Assembly (NCBI GenBank): GCA_964384905.1
Contig: CAYLND010000072.1
Span: forward strand, 1 to 17,339
Length of the DNA: 17,339 bases
Origin: Gp22-AA3 sp964384905
Lineage (GTDB): Bacteria > Acidobacteriota > Polarisedimenticolia > Gp22-AA2
Reading direction: 5' to 3'
Shown: positions 1-7,900 of the stretch, piece by piece
Layout of the letters: every line of letters begins with the position of its first letter
Position numbering within the stretch: the first letter of the stretch is position 1
Notes under the pieces: model-generated
The model's database searches: none
Seen by the model: the letters and a program-made list of their open reading frames with translations, nothing else
What the model was told of the DNA's origin: nothing
Position numbers and translations under genes: made by a program

Positions 1-218
1 TCCCGTCGGTGCAGCGCCAACACCCCCAGGTGGCCAAGCAACTCCGCGCTGACACCATGACTGCCGAGTTCCTGGGATAGTGCCAGCCCCTGCCCATAGT
101 GCGAGCGTGCACCCTCCAGGTCGCCCTGGGAGAACGCGATGGCCCCAAGGAACCCATGCGAAGTGGCGATGCTGAGCTTATAGCCCAGCCCCTTTCGAAT
201 TGCCAGGCACCCTTCCAT
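1..218 (-). CDS. TPR-repeat protein fragment (partial, runs off the left edge)
   Basis: One minus-strand frame is open from position 338 to the left edge. Its translation below position 218 looks like tandem TPR helices: ARGLMEGCLAIRKGLG, then GFLGAIAFSQGDLEGARSHY, then LALSQELG and ELLGHLGVLALHRR. This A-G-D-x-x-x-A-R spacing is typical of the C-terminal TPR tails of large ATPase/LuxR-type or kinase-linked regulators (family knowledge). The only in-frame ATG is at 218, but it sits inside a repeat and has no ribosome binding site, so it is probably not the true start. The similarity may begin somewhat upstream, around 240-300, where it collides with the phosphatase gene on the other strand. 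I infer a truncated remnant or a sequence junction. GC here (about 62-68%) is slightly below the adjoining region. The function of the parent protein cannot be told. Confidence 0.5.
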   Translation of the reverse strand, partial: MEGCLAIRKGLGYKLSIATSHGFLGAIAFSQGDLEGARSHYGQGLALSQELGSHGVSAELLGHLGVLALHRR

Positions 219-279
219 CAGCCCCCGTGCCGTCGCGGCGTCCCTCCCCGCGACGCTCGACTTCCACCTGAGCGCCTGC

Positions 280-1047
280 GTGGCCTTCGCCCGGGCCGGT
301 GGGCGGGTCCTGATGGAGCACTGGGGCCGGCGGGGCGGCTACGCGATCCAGGAGAAGGGACGCAATGACTTCGTCACGGTCGTCGACCGGCGGGCGGAGG
401 AGGCGATTGTCCGCCTGATCCGCGGGCGCTTTCCTGACCATGGGGTCATCGCCGAGGAGTCGCCACCGGCCGCCGGAAGCAGCGGGTACAACTGGTACAT
501 CGACCCGCTCGACGGGACGACCAACTTCATCCACGGCTATCCTCTGTTCAGCGTCTCGGTCGCCCTGGCCGATCCCCAGGGGATGCGGGCGGCCGTCGTC
601 TTCGATCCACTGCGCAACGAGATGTTCACCGCCACGCGCGGCGGCGGCGCCTTCCTGAACGGAGAGCCGATCCGGGTCTCCCCGGCGGAGAAGCTGTCCG
701 AGGCGCTCCTGGTCACCGGTTTCCCGTTCCGATCGCTGCACCGGCTGGACGCGTATCTCGGCTCGTTCCGCTCCTTCATCCTGGGTTCCTCGGGGATCCG
801 GCGGGACGGCTCGGCGGCGCTCGACCTGGCTTACGTCGCCTGCGGCCGTTACGAGGGCTTCTGGGAGATGTCGCTGTCGTCTTGGGACGTCGCGGCCGGC
901 GGGCTCATCGTCCGCGAGGCGGGCGGCGTGGTGACCGACTTCCAGGGTCGCGACGACTACCTGACGAGCGGCGACATCGTCGCGGCCAACCCGAACATCC
1001 ACCCGGCGATGCTGCGCGTCGTGCGCGAGCCCCAGGGCAGGGGCTGA
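280..1047 (+). CDS. Inositol monophosphatase family protein (SuhB-like), 5' end uncertain
   Basis: A Mg2+-dependent sugar/inositol phosphate phosphatase of the FIG superfamily. In a 255-residue reading the metal motifs are intact: AEES with Glu60, WYIDPLDGTTN with Asp75, Asp78 and Thr80, and the second metal site SSWDVAAGG with Asp203. DGSAALDLAYVACGRYEGFWE is also characteristic. Substrate could be inositol-1-phosphate, a related sugar phosphate such as histidinol phosphate, or, as for SuhB, partly a regulatory role; the sequence does not decide. The start is doubtful: GTG at 280 has no visible Shine-Dalgarno and leaves the N-terminus about 10 residues short of the family norm. The frame stays open upstream to a stop at 181 and reads plausibly (LDFHLSACVAFARAGG) but holds no ATG. 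It converges with pdxA, the stops being 28 bp apart. Confidence 0.88.
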   Translation: MAFARAGGRVLMEHWGRRGGYAIQEKGRNDFVTVVDRRAEEAIVRLIRGRFPDHGVIAEESPPAAGSSGYNWYIDPLDGTTNFIHGYPLFSVSVALADPQGMRAAVVFDPLRNEMFTATRGGGAFLNGEPIRVSPAEKLSEALLVTGFPFRSLHRLDAYLGSFRSFILGSSGIRRDGSAALDLAYVACGRYEGFWEMSLSSWDVAAGGLIVREAGGVVTDFQGRDDYLTSGDIVAANPNIHPAMLRVVREPQGRG

Positions 1048-1075
1048 GCCGCCGCCGGGTCGCCGCCACCGGTCC

Positions 1076-2116
1076 TCACGGCCGCGCCGCCAGACGAGCC
1101 GCCAGGAGGAGCGCCTCCACCAGGCTGCCGTGGTCGGCCACGCCGCGGCCGGCGATGTCGTAGGCGGTGCCGTGATCGACGGACGTCCGGAGGAACGGCA
1201 GCCCCAGCGTCATGTTGGCGGCGCTGCCGAACGAGCGGGCCTTCACCGCGATGGTGGCCTGGTCGTGATACAGCGCCAGGACCACGTCGAACTCTCCCCG
1301 GGCGGCGCGCCAGGCCAGCGTGTCGGCCGGGAATGGCCCGGAGGCGTCGACGCCTTCCCCGCGGGCGGCCGCGACGGCGGGAGCCAGGATGTCACGCTCC
1401 TCCGAGCCGAACAGGCCCCCCTCGCCGGCGTGCGGATTGAGCCCGCACACGGCGATGCGCGGGTCGCTCCCGAACCAGCGCCGGTGCTCCGAGCGGAGGA
1501 GTCGGAGCCTCGCCAGGATTGCCGGCCGTGACAGGCCGTCGATCGCCTCCCGCAGCGGCAGATGGGTGCTCAGAAGCGCCACCTTGAGGTCGCGCGTGAC
1601 GAACATCATCGCCACCTCGACCGGCTCCAGCCCGCACAGATCGGCGAGCAGCTCGGTGTGTCCAGGGTAGCGGATGTTCGCCAGCCGCAGCGCCTCCTTG
1701 CCGATCGGCGCCGTCACCACCGCGGCCGCGGTGCCGGTGCGGGCCAGGGCGACGGCCTGCTTCACGTACATGGCGGAGGATCGGCCACCCGAAGCCGACG
1801 GCCCGGGGACCGGCGGGGATTCCGGGCGGTCGCCCATGTCGTGGATGGCGGGGCCGTCGGGCCAGGAACGGATCGCGGCGTCGCTTCCCTGCTTCGAGCC
1901 CCACTCCAGCGCGGTCCTCGACACCTCGGGCCAGATGGCCGGGTCGTCGAAGGAGCCCGCCGGCAGGGTTTTCGCCACACTCAGCAGGTGCGCGCGGTCG
2001 CCGATCAGGAGAGGACGGCAGGCCTGACGGACGGCGGCCGCGGACGCCGCCTTCAGGCAGACTTCGGGCCCCACCCCGAAGGGGTCGCCGGTCGTGACGG
2101 CGATGACAGGCTTCAT
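1076..2116 (-). CDS. pdxA: 4-hydroxythreonine-4-phosphate dehydrogenase
   Basis: Catalyses NAD-dependent oxidation of 4-phosphohydroxy-L-threonine in the DXP-dependent pathway of pyridoxal 5'-phosphate (vitamin B6) synthesis; cytoplasmic. The 346-residue protein matches the family in length and order: N-terminal VTTGDPFGVGPEV, TAPIGKEAL near 135, substrate-contact GHTE at 152-155, and three metal-ligand histidines in STHLPL (His185), GLNPHAGEGG (His229) and YHDQ (His284), matching E. coli His166, His211 and His266. The C-terminal GLPFLRTSVDHGTAYDIAGRG is also canonical. A short Pro/Gly/Ser-rich stretch (about 98-113) looks like a lineage-specific loop. The ATG at 2116 is chosen because the family motif starts at residue 4; its ribosome binding site is weak. 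It lies 63 bp after the Hfq-like gene and may be co-transcribed with it. No other B6 gene is in the window. Confidence 0.95.
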   Translation of the reverse strand: MKPVIAVTTGDPFGVGPEVCLKAASAAAVRQACRPLLIGDRAHLLSVAKTLPAGSFDDPAIWPEVSRTALEWGSKQGSDAAIRSWPDGPAIHDMGDRPESPPVPGPSASGGRSSAMYVKQAVALARTGTAAAVVTAPIGKEALRLANIRYPGHTELLADLCGLEPVEVAMMFVTRDLKVALLSTHLPLREAIDGLSRPAILARLRLLRSEHRRWFGSDPRIAVCGLNPHAGEGGLFGSEERDILAPAVAAARGEGVDASGPFPADTLAWRAARGEFDVVLALYHDQATIAVKARSFGSAANMTLGLPFLRTSVDHGTAYDIAGRGVADHGSLVEALLLAARLAARP

Positions 2117-2179
2117 GGAGCGAGGGGCCGCTGGTGGGCGAGGACCGTCGGTCGGCGTGCGGGGCGCCTCCGGAATCTC

Positions 2180-2572
2180 TCAGATCCCGTCGGGCCGGGA
2201 CGATCGGTTCTCGTCCTGCTCCTCGGCCTTGTACATGTACTTGATGCAGTCCTTCATCACCATCAGATTCGGAGCGCCCACGCGGTTGACCTTGATGCAG
2301 TTCCGGTCATACCACTCGATGACGCCGCGCAACTCCTCGCCGTCCTTGAGGACGACCACCATGGCGGTCCGGGAGTTCATCTGCTTGAGGTAATAGAACG
2401 CCTCGGCATTCGTCTGGTCGGGTGGTACCTGCTTGCGGCGCGGTGGTTTCGGTCCGAGCCTCTCCTTCAGCTCCGAGAGGTTGGGCCGGATCAGCTTGCG
2501 GTTCACCTGGTCGTCCGCCCTTCTGGGCTCGTCCGGGGTCTGGTCCTGGTTTCCAAAATCGTATCGGCGCAT
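2180..2572 (-). CDS. Divergent Hfq/Sm-like RNA-binding protein with N-terminal extension
   Basis: A 130-residue protein whose second half resembles the Hfq Sm fold. FYYLKQMNSRTAMVVVLKDG at about 59-78 parallels the Hfq N-terminal helix and first strands, ELRGVIEWYDRNCIKVNR (80-97) is the Sm1-like segment, and PNLMVMKDCIKYMYK (101-115) stands where Hfq has the Sm2 YKHAI-type motif. The canonical Tyr-Lys-His is replaced by Met-Lys-Asp, so RNA contacts may differ. Residues 1-55 form a charged, probably flexible extension (PPRRKQVPPDQTN) absent from ordinary 70-100-residue Hfq, and the C-terminus is acidic then polar. The likely role is as an RNA chaperone or post-transcriptional regulator (inference). 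ATG 2572 has a GAGGG 10 nt upstream. It is preceded by an unusually long leader with a candidate promoter and followed 63 bp later by pdxA. Confidence 0.8.
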   Translation of the reverse strand: MRRYDFGNQDQTPDEPRRADDQVNRKLIRPNLSELKERLGPKPPRRKQVPPDQTNAEAFYYLKQMNSRTAMVVVLKDGEELRGVIEWYDRNCIKVNRVGAPNLMVMKDCIKYMYKAEEQDENRSSRPDGI

Positions 2573-2655
2573 GTTCGTGGGTCCCTCACGTTCCGCGCGG
2601 TCACGCCCGCGCCACGCTCCGGGCTAGGTCCATCTGGCTTCCGACCGGGGACTCC

Positions 2656-2679
2656 CACCGGGGCCCCGAGCTCCCGGTG
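2656..2679 (-). promoter_or_regulatory. Hairpin in the leader of the Hfq-like gene
   Basis: On the minus strand CACCGGG and CCCGGTG form a perfect 7-bp stem around a 10-nt loop (AGCTCGGGGC), 84-107 nt upstream of the Hfq-like ATG. There is no T-run after it, so it is not a standard terminator. It may be a structured leader element or chance in GC-rich DNA. Confidence 0.3.
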
Positions 2680-2746
2680 AAGACCACGCACCAGAAACGA
2701 AGTCGCGTGCCGGCTGGTAGAGATCTGGGGACGTAAGCCTGACCCG

Positions 2747-2755
2747 ATGCTAGCA
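2747..2755 (-). promoter_or_regulatory. Candidate extended -10 promoter for the Hfq-like gene
   Basis: The minus strand reads TGC-TAGCAT, an extended -10 (TGN plus a TATAAT-like hexamer). The hexamer 17 nt upstream (TGGCGA) matches the -35 consensus only weakly; TTGGAC lies too far away (23 nt). The same TGN-TAGCAT arrangement appears upstream of the first foldase gene with a much better -35, which raises my confidence in this one. Confidence 0.45.
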
Positions 2756-2799
2756 CAGGTTCCTCGCGGTCGCCAGTCCAAAGTTTCCGCCTGCCGCTC

Positions 2800-3984
2800 T
2801 CAGCCCGGCGGGCCCGGACGGGCCGGCGGCGGCGCCTCCTCCTCCGCGCCTCCGATGGGAGCCGGTGTCTCTCCTCCCGCGCCCGGCTTGAGCGGGGTCC
2901 GGATCAGGTAGTGCTCGTACTTCGGCAGCACGTCGATCTGATTCTCCTTCCACAGCTTCCTGATGTAGTGGTCGTAGCGGGGACGGAATTTCGCGTCGCG
3001 CACCGCTTTCACGATCGTGTCGCGCACTTCCTCCTGGCTCTTGACGGTCCGGTCCGTCTTCGCCACCAGTCGGATGATGTGGTACGAGTGGCCGGTGTCG
3101 ATCGGGTCGCTGACGTCCCCGGACTGGAGCTTGAAGGCCACCTCGGCGATCGCGGGGTGCAGGTCGGATGCCGCGAGCGGGCCGAGGAAGCCGCCGGTTT
3201 CCTTGCTCGGCACCTCCGAGTGCTTCTGCACGAGCTCGCCGAAGTCGGTCCCTCCGCCGCGCGCCTCGCGCACGACCGCCTGCGCGCGCGACAGGACCTC
3301 GGGCCGGTTGGCGTCCTCGTAGAGCAGGGCAATCTCGTTGAACGAGACCGTCGCCGCCGTCTCCCAGTCCTTCGCGTGCGCCCCGTAGTACTCCTTGACC
3401 TCGGCGTCGCTCACGCTGATCTTCCGGCGCACTTCGTAGTTGATGATCTCTCCGGGAACCGCCAGGCGGATGAGCTGCTCCTCCAGGTCCTTGCGTGTCA
3501 TGTTCTGCTCCTTCAGGAGCTTCTCCAGGTCGTCGTCGCTGGCGATGTTCTGCTGCTTGCGGAAATCGTCGATCAGGTTCTTGCGCACCTTGGAGAGATC
3601 GAGGAGGCTCTCCGCGCGATCGAGCAGCAGGAGCTCCGTGATCATGTTGGACAGCATGCTCTCCTGCGCGTCGCGCAGCTGGCGGTCCAGCTCGTCACCC
3701 GAGTATTTCTGGTACACCTGCCGCAGGATGTAGGTGCTGCGCTCCTCGAACTCGCTCTTGCTGATGATCCGGTTGTTCACCTTGGCGACGATCTCCTCGA
3801 CGATCGCGCCCCGGGCCGGAGCGGTCGCGGACGCGGCGGCGAGCAGCAGTCCGACCAGGGCAGCGCGCGCGGCCGCCGTCACCGGCCGGCGGAACGCGTC
3901 GTGAGCGGGGCGACGGGGCGGGGCGAGGGGTTCAGTTGCGGTACTCACCAGCGTAGGCGAACGGGAGGACGGCCCGGTTGACAT
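2800..3984 (-). CDS. SurA-like periplasmic peptidyl-prolyl isomerase / chaperone
   Basis: A periplasmic foldase for outer-membrane or secreted proteins. After a hydrophobic export segment (about 40-59, ending ATAPARGA), residues 61-205 match a SurA-type N-terminal chaperone region (IVAKVNNRIISKSEFEER, then charged helices). Residues 212-306 form one parvulin/PpiC domain with the expected TGGFLG (263-268), AFKLQSGDVSDPIDTGHSYHIIRL and EIALLYED replacing the usual ARHIL strand. The last 30 residues are Pro/Gly/Ala-rich and probably disordered. ATG 3984 has GGAG 4 nt upstream and overlaps the previous gene by 53 bp; this gives a long n-region, and GTG 3948 or GTG 3882 are alternatives that would shorten it. 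It is the last gene before the Hfq-like leader and is likely co-expressed with the lipoprotein foldase upstream. Confidence 0.85.
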   Translation of the reverse strand: MSTGPSSRSPTLVSTATEPLAPPRRPAHDAFRRPVTAAARAALVGLLLAAASATAPARGAIVEEIVAKVNNRIISKSEFEERSTYILRQVYQKYSGDELDRQLRDAQESMLSNMITELLLLDRAESLLDLSKVRKNLIDDFRKQQNIASDDDLEKLLKEQNMTRKDLEEQLIRLAVPGEIINYEVRRKISVSDAEVKEYYGAHAKDWETAATVSFNEIALLYEDANRPEVLSRAQAVVREARGGGTDFGELVQKHSEVPSKETGGFLGPLAASDLHPAIAEVAFKLQSGDVSDPIDTGHSYHIIRLVAKTDRTVKSQEEVRDTIVKAVRDAKFRPRYDHYIRKLWKENQIDVLPKYEHYLIRTPLKPGAGGETPAPIGGAEEEAPPPARPGPPG

Positions 3985-4954
3985 GGATCTCCGTGTCTTT
4001 CTTGAGGTCGGCGACGTAGCGCTCGAGCGCCTGCTCCCCTTTCTTGCGGAACAGCTCCAGCTGGACCCGGTGCCTGACGTCGTCGAGATCCGCGTCCTTC
4101 GCTTCCATCTTGCGCACCAGCTGGAAGATCAGAAAGGTCCCGGCGTTCTCCAGGACCGGGCTGACCCGGCCCGGCTCGAGCTTGAACAGCGCCTCCCGCA
4201 GCTCGACCGGCAGATCCTCTTCCGTGTAGGTTCGGGCCTGGCCCTTGTCCGGGGCCGCCGAGTTCTCCCTGGCGAGCGCCTCGAACCGAGTGGGATCCTT
4301 GGCGAGCTGGGCCGACAGCCTGTCGGCCAGGTTCTTATCATCGATCAGGATCTGGCGCAGGACAACCGAGCGCGGCACCCGGGTCTCCTCCGGCTCCTTC
4401 TTCAGGTAGTCGTCGACCTCGCCGGGCGTGACCTCCACCTTGCTGAGGACCGCCTTGTCCTTCACCTTCTGGAGCATGAGGCTCTGGCGCACCTTCTCCC
4501 GGAACGCCTCCTTGCCCTCGCCACCCGCGACCTCGGCCTCCCCCTCGGTCACCCCGATCTGGCTGAGGTAGTCGTCGATCTCGGATTCCGAGACGGTGAC
4601 CGACAACATCTTCGTCTGGCGCAGCAGGAGCTGCTCCTCGATCATCTGGTCGAGAAGGCGGCTCTTGATGGCGTTCGCCTGCTCCGCGTCTTCGTCCTCG
4701 GCGTCGCCGGAGTTGTCCGCGAGATATCGCTCGAACGCCTTCATCGCGATCGGGTCCCCGCCGACGCTGGCGATCACCTGGGAGTCGAGCATCCTCTGGG
4801 CGCGCGTCGGACCCGCCGGGGCTCCGGTCCCGGGGCCCGGCTCGTCCTTTTTCGAGGAGCACGACAGGATGACGAGGAGACCCAGCGCCAGGGCGCTCGC
4901 GGGGATGGTCCAGACCCTTCCTTTCGCTCGCTGTCGATGCGCCTGGATCGTCAC
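3932..4954 (-). CDS. PpiC/SurA-type foldase, probable lipoprotein
   Basis: A 340-residue protein with an N-terminal hydrophobic segment (about 18-31) ending VILSC, a lipobox-like site with Cys32 as the likely lipidated residue, then a Ser/Lys/Pro/Gly linker. Residues 57-190 resemble the SurA N-terminal chaperone region (VIASVGGDPIAMKAFERYL, two LLDQMIEEQLLL-type helices). Residues 197-281 are a parvulin-like domain (VVLRQILI, then LARENSAAPDKG, LREALFKLEPGRVSPVLE, GTFLIFQLV). The usual GGxLG loop is degraded to DKGQARTY, so isomerase activity may be lost and chaperoning retained (inference). The GTG start overlaps the mfd stop (GTGA); GGGGA lies close upstream. An internal promoter at 5003-5031 probably adds expression. 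Confidence 0.82.
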   Translation of the reverse strand: MTIQAHRQRAKGRVWTIPASALALGLLVILSCSSKKDEPGPGTGAPAGPTRAQRMLDSQVIASVGGDPIAMKAFERYLADNSGDAEDEDAEQANAIKSRLLDQMIEEQLLLRQTKMLSVTVSESEIDDYLSQIGVTEGEAEVAGGEGKEAFREKVRQSLMLQKVKDKAVLSKVEVTPGEVDDYLKKEPEETRVPRSVVLRQILIDDKNLADRLSAQLAKDPTRFEALARENSAAPDKGQARTYTEEDLPVELREALFKLEPGRVSPVLENAGTFLIFQLVRKMEAKDADLDDVRHRVQLELFRKKGEQALERYVADLKKDTEIHVNRAVLPFAYAGEYRN

Positions 4955-7900
4955 CGGTCCCCGTCGGATGGCCCGACCGTGGTGGGCTGGGAAGCAGGGC
5001 GCATGCTACCACCCGGCCGGATCGACTTCAAGAGGTCGAGAACCGTCTCGATACGTCGCTTTTCGACGACCGGACGCGCGCCGTCTCCGGTCCCCTCCAC
5101 CTCGAGGCGCAGGACGGTTCCCGGGGTCAGGCTGGCGCCGGGCCGCTCCGAGGTGAGACGCACCAGTCCCTGGGGGTCGATCGGCGCGTCCGCCCCGAAC
5201 CGGATCTGCACCCGCCCACCCGCGAAGTCGATGGCGCGAACGCCGAGGCGATCGGCCAGCATCCGGACCCCGGCCAGCGTCAGCAGGTTCCTGGCCTGGC
5301 TCGGGATCTCGCCGTACAGGTCGCGGATCTCGTCGCCGATGCGATCCAGCTCCTCCCCGCCGGCGGCGGAGGAGATCCGCTTGTAGAGGACCAGCCGTTC
5401 GTTGAAGTCCGGGATGTACTCCTCCGGGATTTTGATGTCGACGCCCAGGTTGATCTGCGCCCTGGCCTCGGGACGCGGCGTCTCCCCCTTCATCTCCTGG
5501 ATGGTCTGCTCGAGGAGACGGCAGTACATCTCGAATCCGACCGCCGCGATATGCCCGCTCTGCTCCGAGCCGAGGAGGTTCCCCGCGCCGCGGATCTCGA
5601 GATCCATCGCCGCGATGCGGAAGCCCGAGCCGAGCTCCGAGAACTCCTGAAGCGCCTTCAGGCGCCGCCGCGCGATCGGGGTGAGCGCCTTGCGCTCCGG
5701 CACCAGCAGGTAGGCGTACGCCCTCCGGTCGGAGCGTCCCACGCGTCCGCGCAGCTGATAGAGCTGCGCCAGACCGAAACGGTCGGCGCGATTGACGATG
5801 ATGGTGTTGACGCGCGGGATGTCGAGCCCGTTCTCGATGATCGTGGTGGCCAGGAGCACGTCGAACTCGCCGTTCAGGAAGCCGATCATGGTGCGCTCGA
5901 GCGTCGCCTCGCTCATCCGGCCGTGCGCCACGCCCAGGCGGACCTCGGGGGTCAGCCGGCGGATGAAGTTGGCCATCGAGCCGATCGACTCGACGCGGTT
6001 GTGCACGAAGTAGACCTGCCCGCCGCGCTTCAGCTCGTTGCGGATCGCCGTGGCAATCACACCGCTCCGGAATGGCGCGATGGAGGTCTGGATCGCCAGC
6101 CGGTTCTCGGGCGGCGTCTCGATCACCGACATGTCGCGGATGCCGGCGAGCGACATCTGCAGCGTCCGTGGAATCGGCGTGGCGGTCAGCGTCAGGACGT
6201 CCACGTCCTTCTTCATGGCCTTGATCGCCTCCTTGTGGGCCACTCCGAAGCGCTGCTCCTCGTCGACCACCAGGAGACCGAGGTCGTTGAAGCGCACATC
6301 CTTCGACAGGAGACGGTGCGTCCCGATCAGGATGTCGACCTTCCCCGCCGCGACCGCCTTGAGAATCGCCGCCTGCTCGCGCGGCGAGCGGAAGCGCGAG
6401 ACCATCTCGATGGTCACCGGCCACGACGAGAAGCGGTCGCGGAAGGTGCTGAGGTGCTGGAAGGCGAGGACCGTCGTCGGGCAGAGCACCGCCACCTGCT
6501 TGCCGTCGGCCACCGCCTTGAAGGCGGCGCGCATGGCGACCTCGGTCTTCCCGAAGCCGACGTCGCCACAGATCAGGCGGTCCATCGGGACCTCCTTCTC
6601 CATGTCCGCCTTCACCTCGCGGATCGATTTCTCCTGGTCGGAGGTCTCCTCGTATGGGAAGGCGTCCTCGAACTCCTTCTGCCAGGCGGTGTCGGCCGAG
6701 AAGGCCACGCCGTGCGCCGCGGCGCGCCCGGCGTACAGCCGCAGGAGATCGTGCGCCATCTCCTGCATCGCCTTCTTGACCTTCTTCTGGGTGCGCTCCC
6801 ACCCCGGCCCGCCCAGCCTGTCGAGACGCGGCTTCTGACCGGCCACGCCGGAGTAGCGCTGCACCAGGTCGAGACGGTCGATCGGCACGTACAGCCTGTC
6901 GCCCCCCTCGTAGGTCAGCAGCATGAAATCGCGCGACCCGCCGTTCTCGCCGACCCGCGCGATCCCGGCGTACCGGCCGATGCCGTGCTCGACATGGACG
7001 ATCAGGTCGCCCGTCTTCAGATCGCGGAACCCGGGGCTGAACGCCGCGACCTTGCGGCGGCGCGGCTCCCGCTCCAGGACCGGATCGCCGAACACCTCGC
7101 GCTCGGTCAGGACGTGCAGACCGATGCGCGGCAGGGCGAATCCCTGCGACAGCCGGCCGGTGGCGATCAGGAGCCGCGAGGCGGGCGCCGCCGCCTCCCC
7201 GGGCTCCTCCAGGCCCGGCGCGGTGTCGTCCGTGACGATCGCCGCCGGCAGGTCGTACGAGCGCAGGACCTCGCGGAGCCTCTCGCTGCGGCCGGCGCTT
7301 TCCATCAGGAAGAGCGTGGTCGTCCGCGGCGGCTCCTGCTTCAGATCGGCGGCGAGATCCTGGATACGCCCCTTGTAGGCTCGGGCCGGAGCGCACGGCA
7401 CGCGCGCGACCGATGTGCGCCCCTCCTCGAGCGCCAGCTCCGACAGCCGGAGACCCGCCCGCTTCGCCTGCGGCTGCAGCTCCTCGCGCGGCAGGAGGAG
7501 ATCCTCCGGCGGCGGCATGCCGAACTCCTCGGAGAGATCGAACGAGGCGTGCATCTCGACGTAGACCGATTCGAGGTCCGATTCGATCTGGGCCGGCTCC
7601 CACGCCACCCGGAGCGCGCCGGCGGCGTAGTCGAACAGCGACGCGGGCCGCTCCTCGACCAGGCGGACGCAGGCCTCGAATCCGTTGAACGTCGCCCCCG
7701 CGGCCAGCGCCTCGAGACGGGTGCGCCAATCGTCGCTCCCTCGTGCGAGGGCGCGGGCGGACGGCGGCGTCCGCCCCGGGCGCCGCGTCTCCAGGGCGGA
7801 CCGCAGACGCTCGAGCGCCCCGGCCGACCAGGGATACTCGCGCACCGGGGGAACGGTCGCCGCGGCGACCCGGCCCGTCGAGCGCTGCGTGGCCGGATCG

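Larger units (their letters stand above)
2573..2799 (-). other. Intergenic leader upstream of the Hfq-like gene
   Basis: This 227-bp stretch between the second foldase gene and the Hfq-like gene has no convincing coding frame. It holds a candidate extended -10 promoter (2747-2755), so a transcript would carry a leader of roughly 165 nt. The leader contains a GC-rich hairpin at 2656-2679. I compared it by eye with common riboswitch signatures (cobalamin, TPP, glycine, c-di-GMP) and saw no match. An autoregulatory leader is possible but unproven. Confidence 0.45.

Noticed and set aside
2573..2752. A known riboswitch before the Hfq-like gene
   Set aside because: By-eye comparison found none of the conserved cores of cobalamin, TPP, glycine or c-di-GMP riboswitches. 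A covariance-model scan would settle it.
5006..7729. A 907-codon minus-strand open frame in a different frame from mfd
   Set aside because: Overlaps the Mfd helicase motifs in another frame; the translation is Arg/Gly/Ala-rich without domains.
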